Shown here in pieces: positions 5,164 through 5,393 of a stretch of 5,393 nucleotides of DNA. The notes beneath the pieces were generated by a model. It searched no databases. It was not told where the DNA came from and saw only the letters and a list, made by a program, of their open reading frames with translations. Location of the stretch: the NCBI GenBank assembly GCA_016926135.1, contig JAFGPH010000590.1, positions 1-5,393 on the forward strand. The letters run 5' to 3'. Made by a program: the position numbers and the translations under genes. The DNA comes from Deltaproteobacteria bacterium (GTDB lineage Bacteria > Desulfobacterota > DSM-4660 > Desulfatiglandales > HGW-15). The stretch's first letter is position 1. Each line of letters opens with the position of its first letter.

Positions 5164-5393
5164 CTCACATACCAGTTGGGATCAGATGTCAGCCGGACAA
5201 CAAGGGCATTGAGGCTCTCATTCTTCAGTATCCGATAGAGGGCCTGAGCTGCTGTATACCGCACGTTGGGTACCGGATCTTCCAGAAGCGAAGCCACCTT
5301 GTCGGCATCGCTCTTGTCGCCAAGAATACCCAGGAGGTAAACTCCCCAGTACCGCAGGACGGGAGACGCGGACCGAGCCATGGACCGAATGAC
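5109..5393 (-). CDS. HEAT-repeat protein, C-terminal part (5' end beyond right edge)
   Basis: The reading frame is open to the right edge and ends at TAG (5111-5109), leaving 94 visible residues. At least two helical-hairpin repeats of HEAT or PBS-lyase-like type can be seen. One spans SPVLRYWGVYLLGILGD, and the next contains LLEDPVPNVRYTAAQALYRI, with the DP..VR.aAa.AL pattern typical of the family. A degenerate third repeat includes LTSDPNWYVRCRVYSLFLEAG. Such repeats make curved scaffolds for protein-protein contacts, so the actual role depends on the unseen N-terminus. An in-frame ATG at 5381 lies inside a repeat and is unlikely to be the true start. The 3' end overlaps the beginning of the membrane protease gene. 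Confidence 0.85.
   Translation of the reverse strand, partial: VIRSMARSASPVLRYWGVYLLGILGDKSDADKVASLLEDPVPNVRYTAAQALYRILKNESLNALVVRLTSDPNWYVRCRVYSLFLEAGMIPSPA

Noticed and set aside
1..5393. CRISPR array, insertion sequence, phage attachment or integrase next to the tRNA
   Set aside because: No spaced direct repeats, terminal inverted repeats, transposase or integrase motifs are present, and I saw no duplicated tRNA 3' end elsewhere in the window.

Overview
The window is a compact bacterial chromosome segment with moderately high GC and every supported gene on the minus strand, so transcription runs from right to left. No mobile element, CRISPR array or phage gene is visible. Gene content (HisB, HisA, YqeY, DnaG, tRNA-Ala) is conserved and chromosomal. 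Protein style and the hisB/hisA plus yqeY-dnaG neighbourhood suggest a Gram-negative, possibly deltaproteobacterial (Desulfobacterota-like) organism. That placement is an inference and could not be tested here.

In order of transcription: (1) 5393-5109 is the C-terminal part of a HEAT-repeat protein whose start lies off the right edge. (2) 5163-4501 is a CPBP-family (CaaX protease-like) intramembrane metalloprotease, overlapping the HEAT gene. (3) 4473-4279 is a self-contained tRNA-Ala(CGC) unit with a sigma70-type promoter, an encoded CCA end and an intrinsic terminator. (4) 4221-2123 is a tight cluster of hisB, a predicted exported or lipoprotein-like protein of unknown function, and hisA, which starts with TTG 2 nt after the preceding stop. 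(5) 2112-2085 is a near-consensus promoter that begins a yqeY transcript. (6) 2040-1600 is yqeY. (7) 1599-1320 is a 280-base spacer holding two short ORFs, a small hairpin and a clear minus-strand intrinsic terminator. (8) 1319-1 is the first ~439 codons of dnaG (primase), open at the left edge.

Functionally, HisB and HisA carry out two non-adjacent steps of histidine biosynthesis. HisH and HisF, often encoded beside them, are not here. The yqeY-dnaG pair resembles the macromolecular-synthesis operon (rpsU/yqeY-dnaG-rpoD) of many bacteria. As in E. coli, a terminator lies just upstream of dnaG and probably tunes primase expression.

I found no convincing new defence or mobile system. The most interesting parts are the yqeY-dnaG spacer, where a possible translated mini-ORF runs through the terminator hairpin, and the unidentified envelope-type protein wedged between hisB and hisA.
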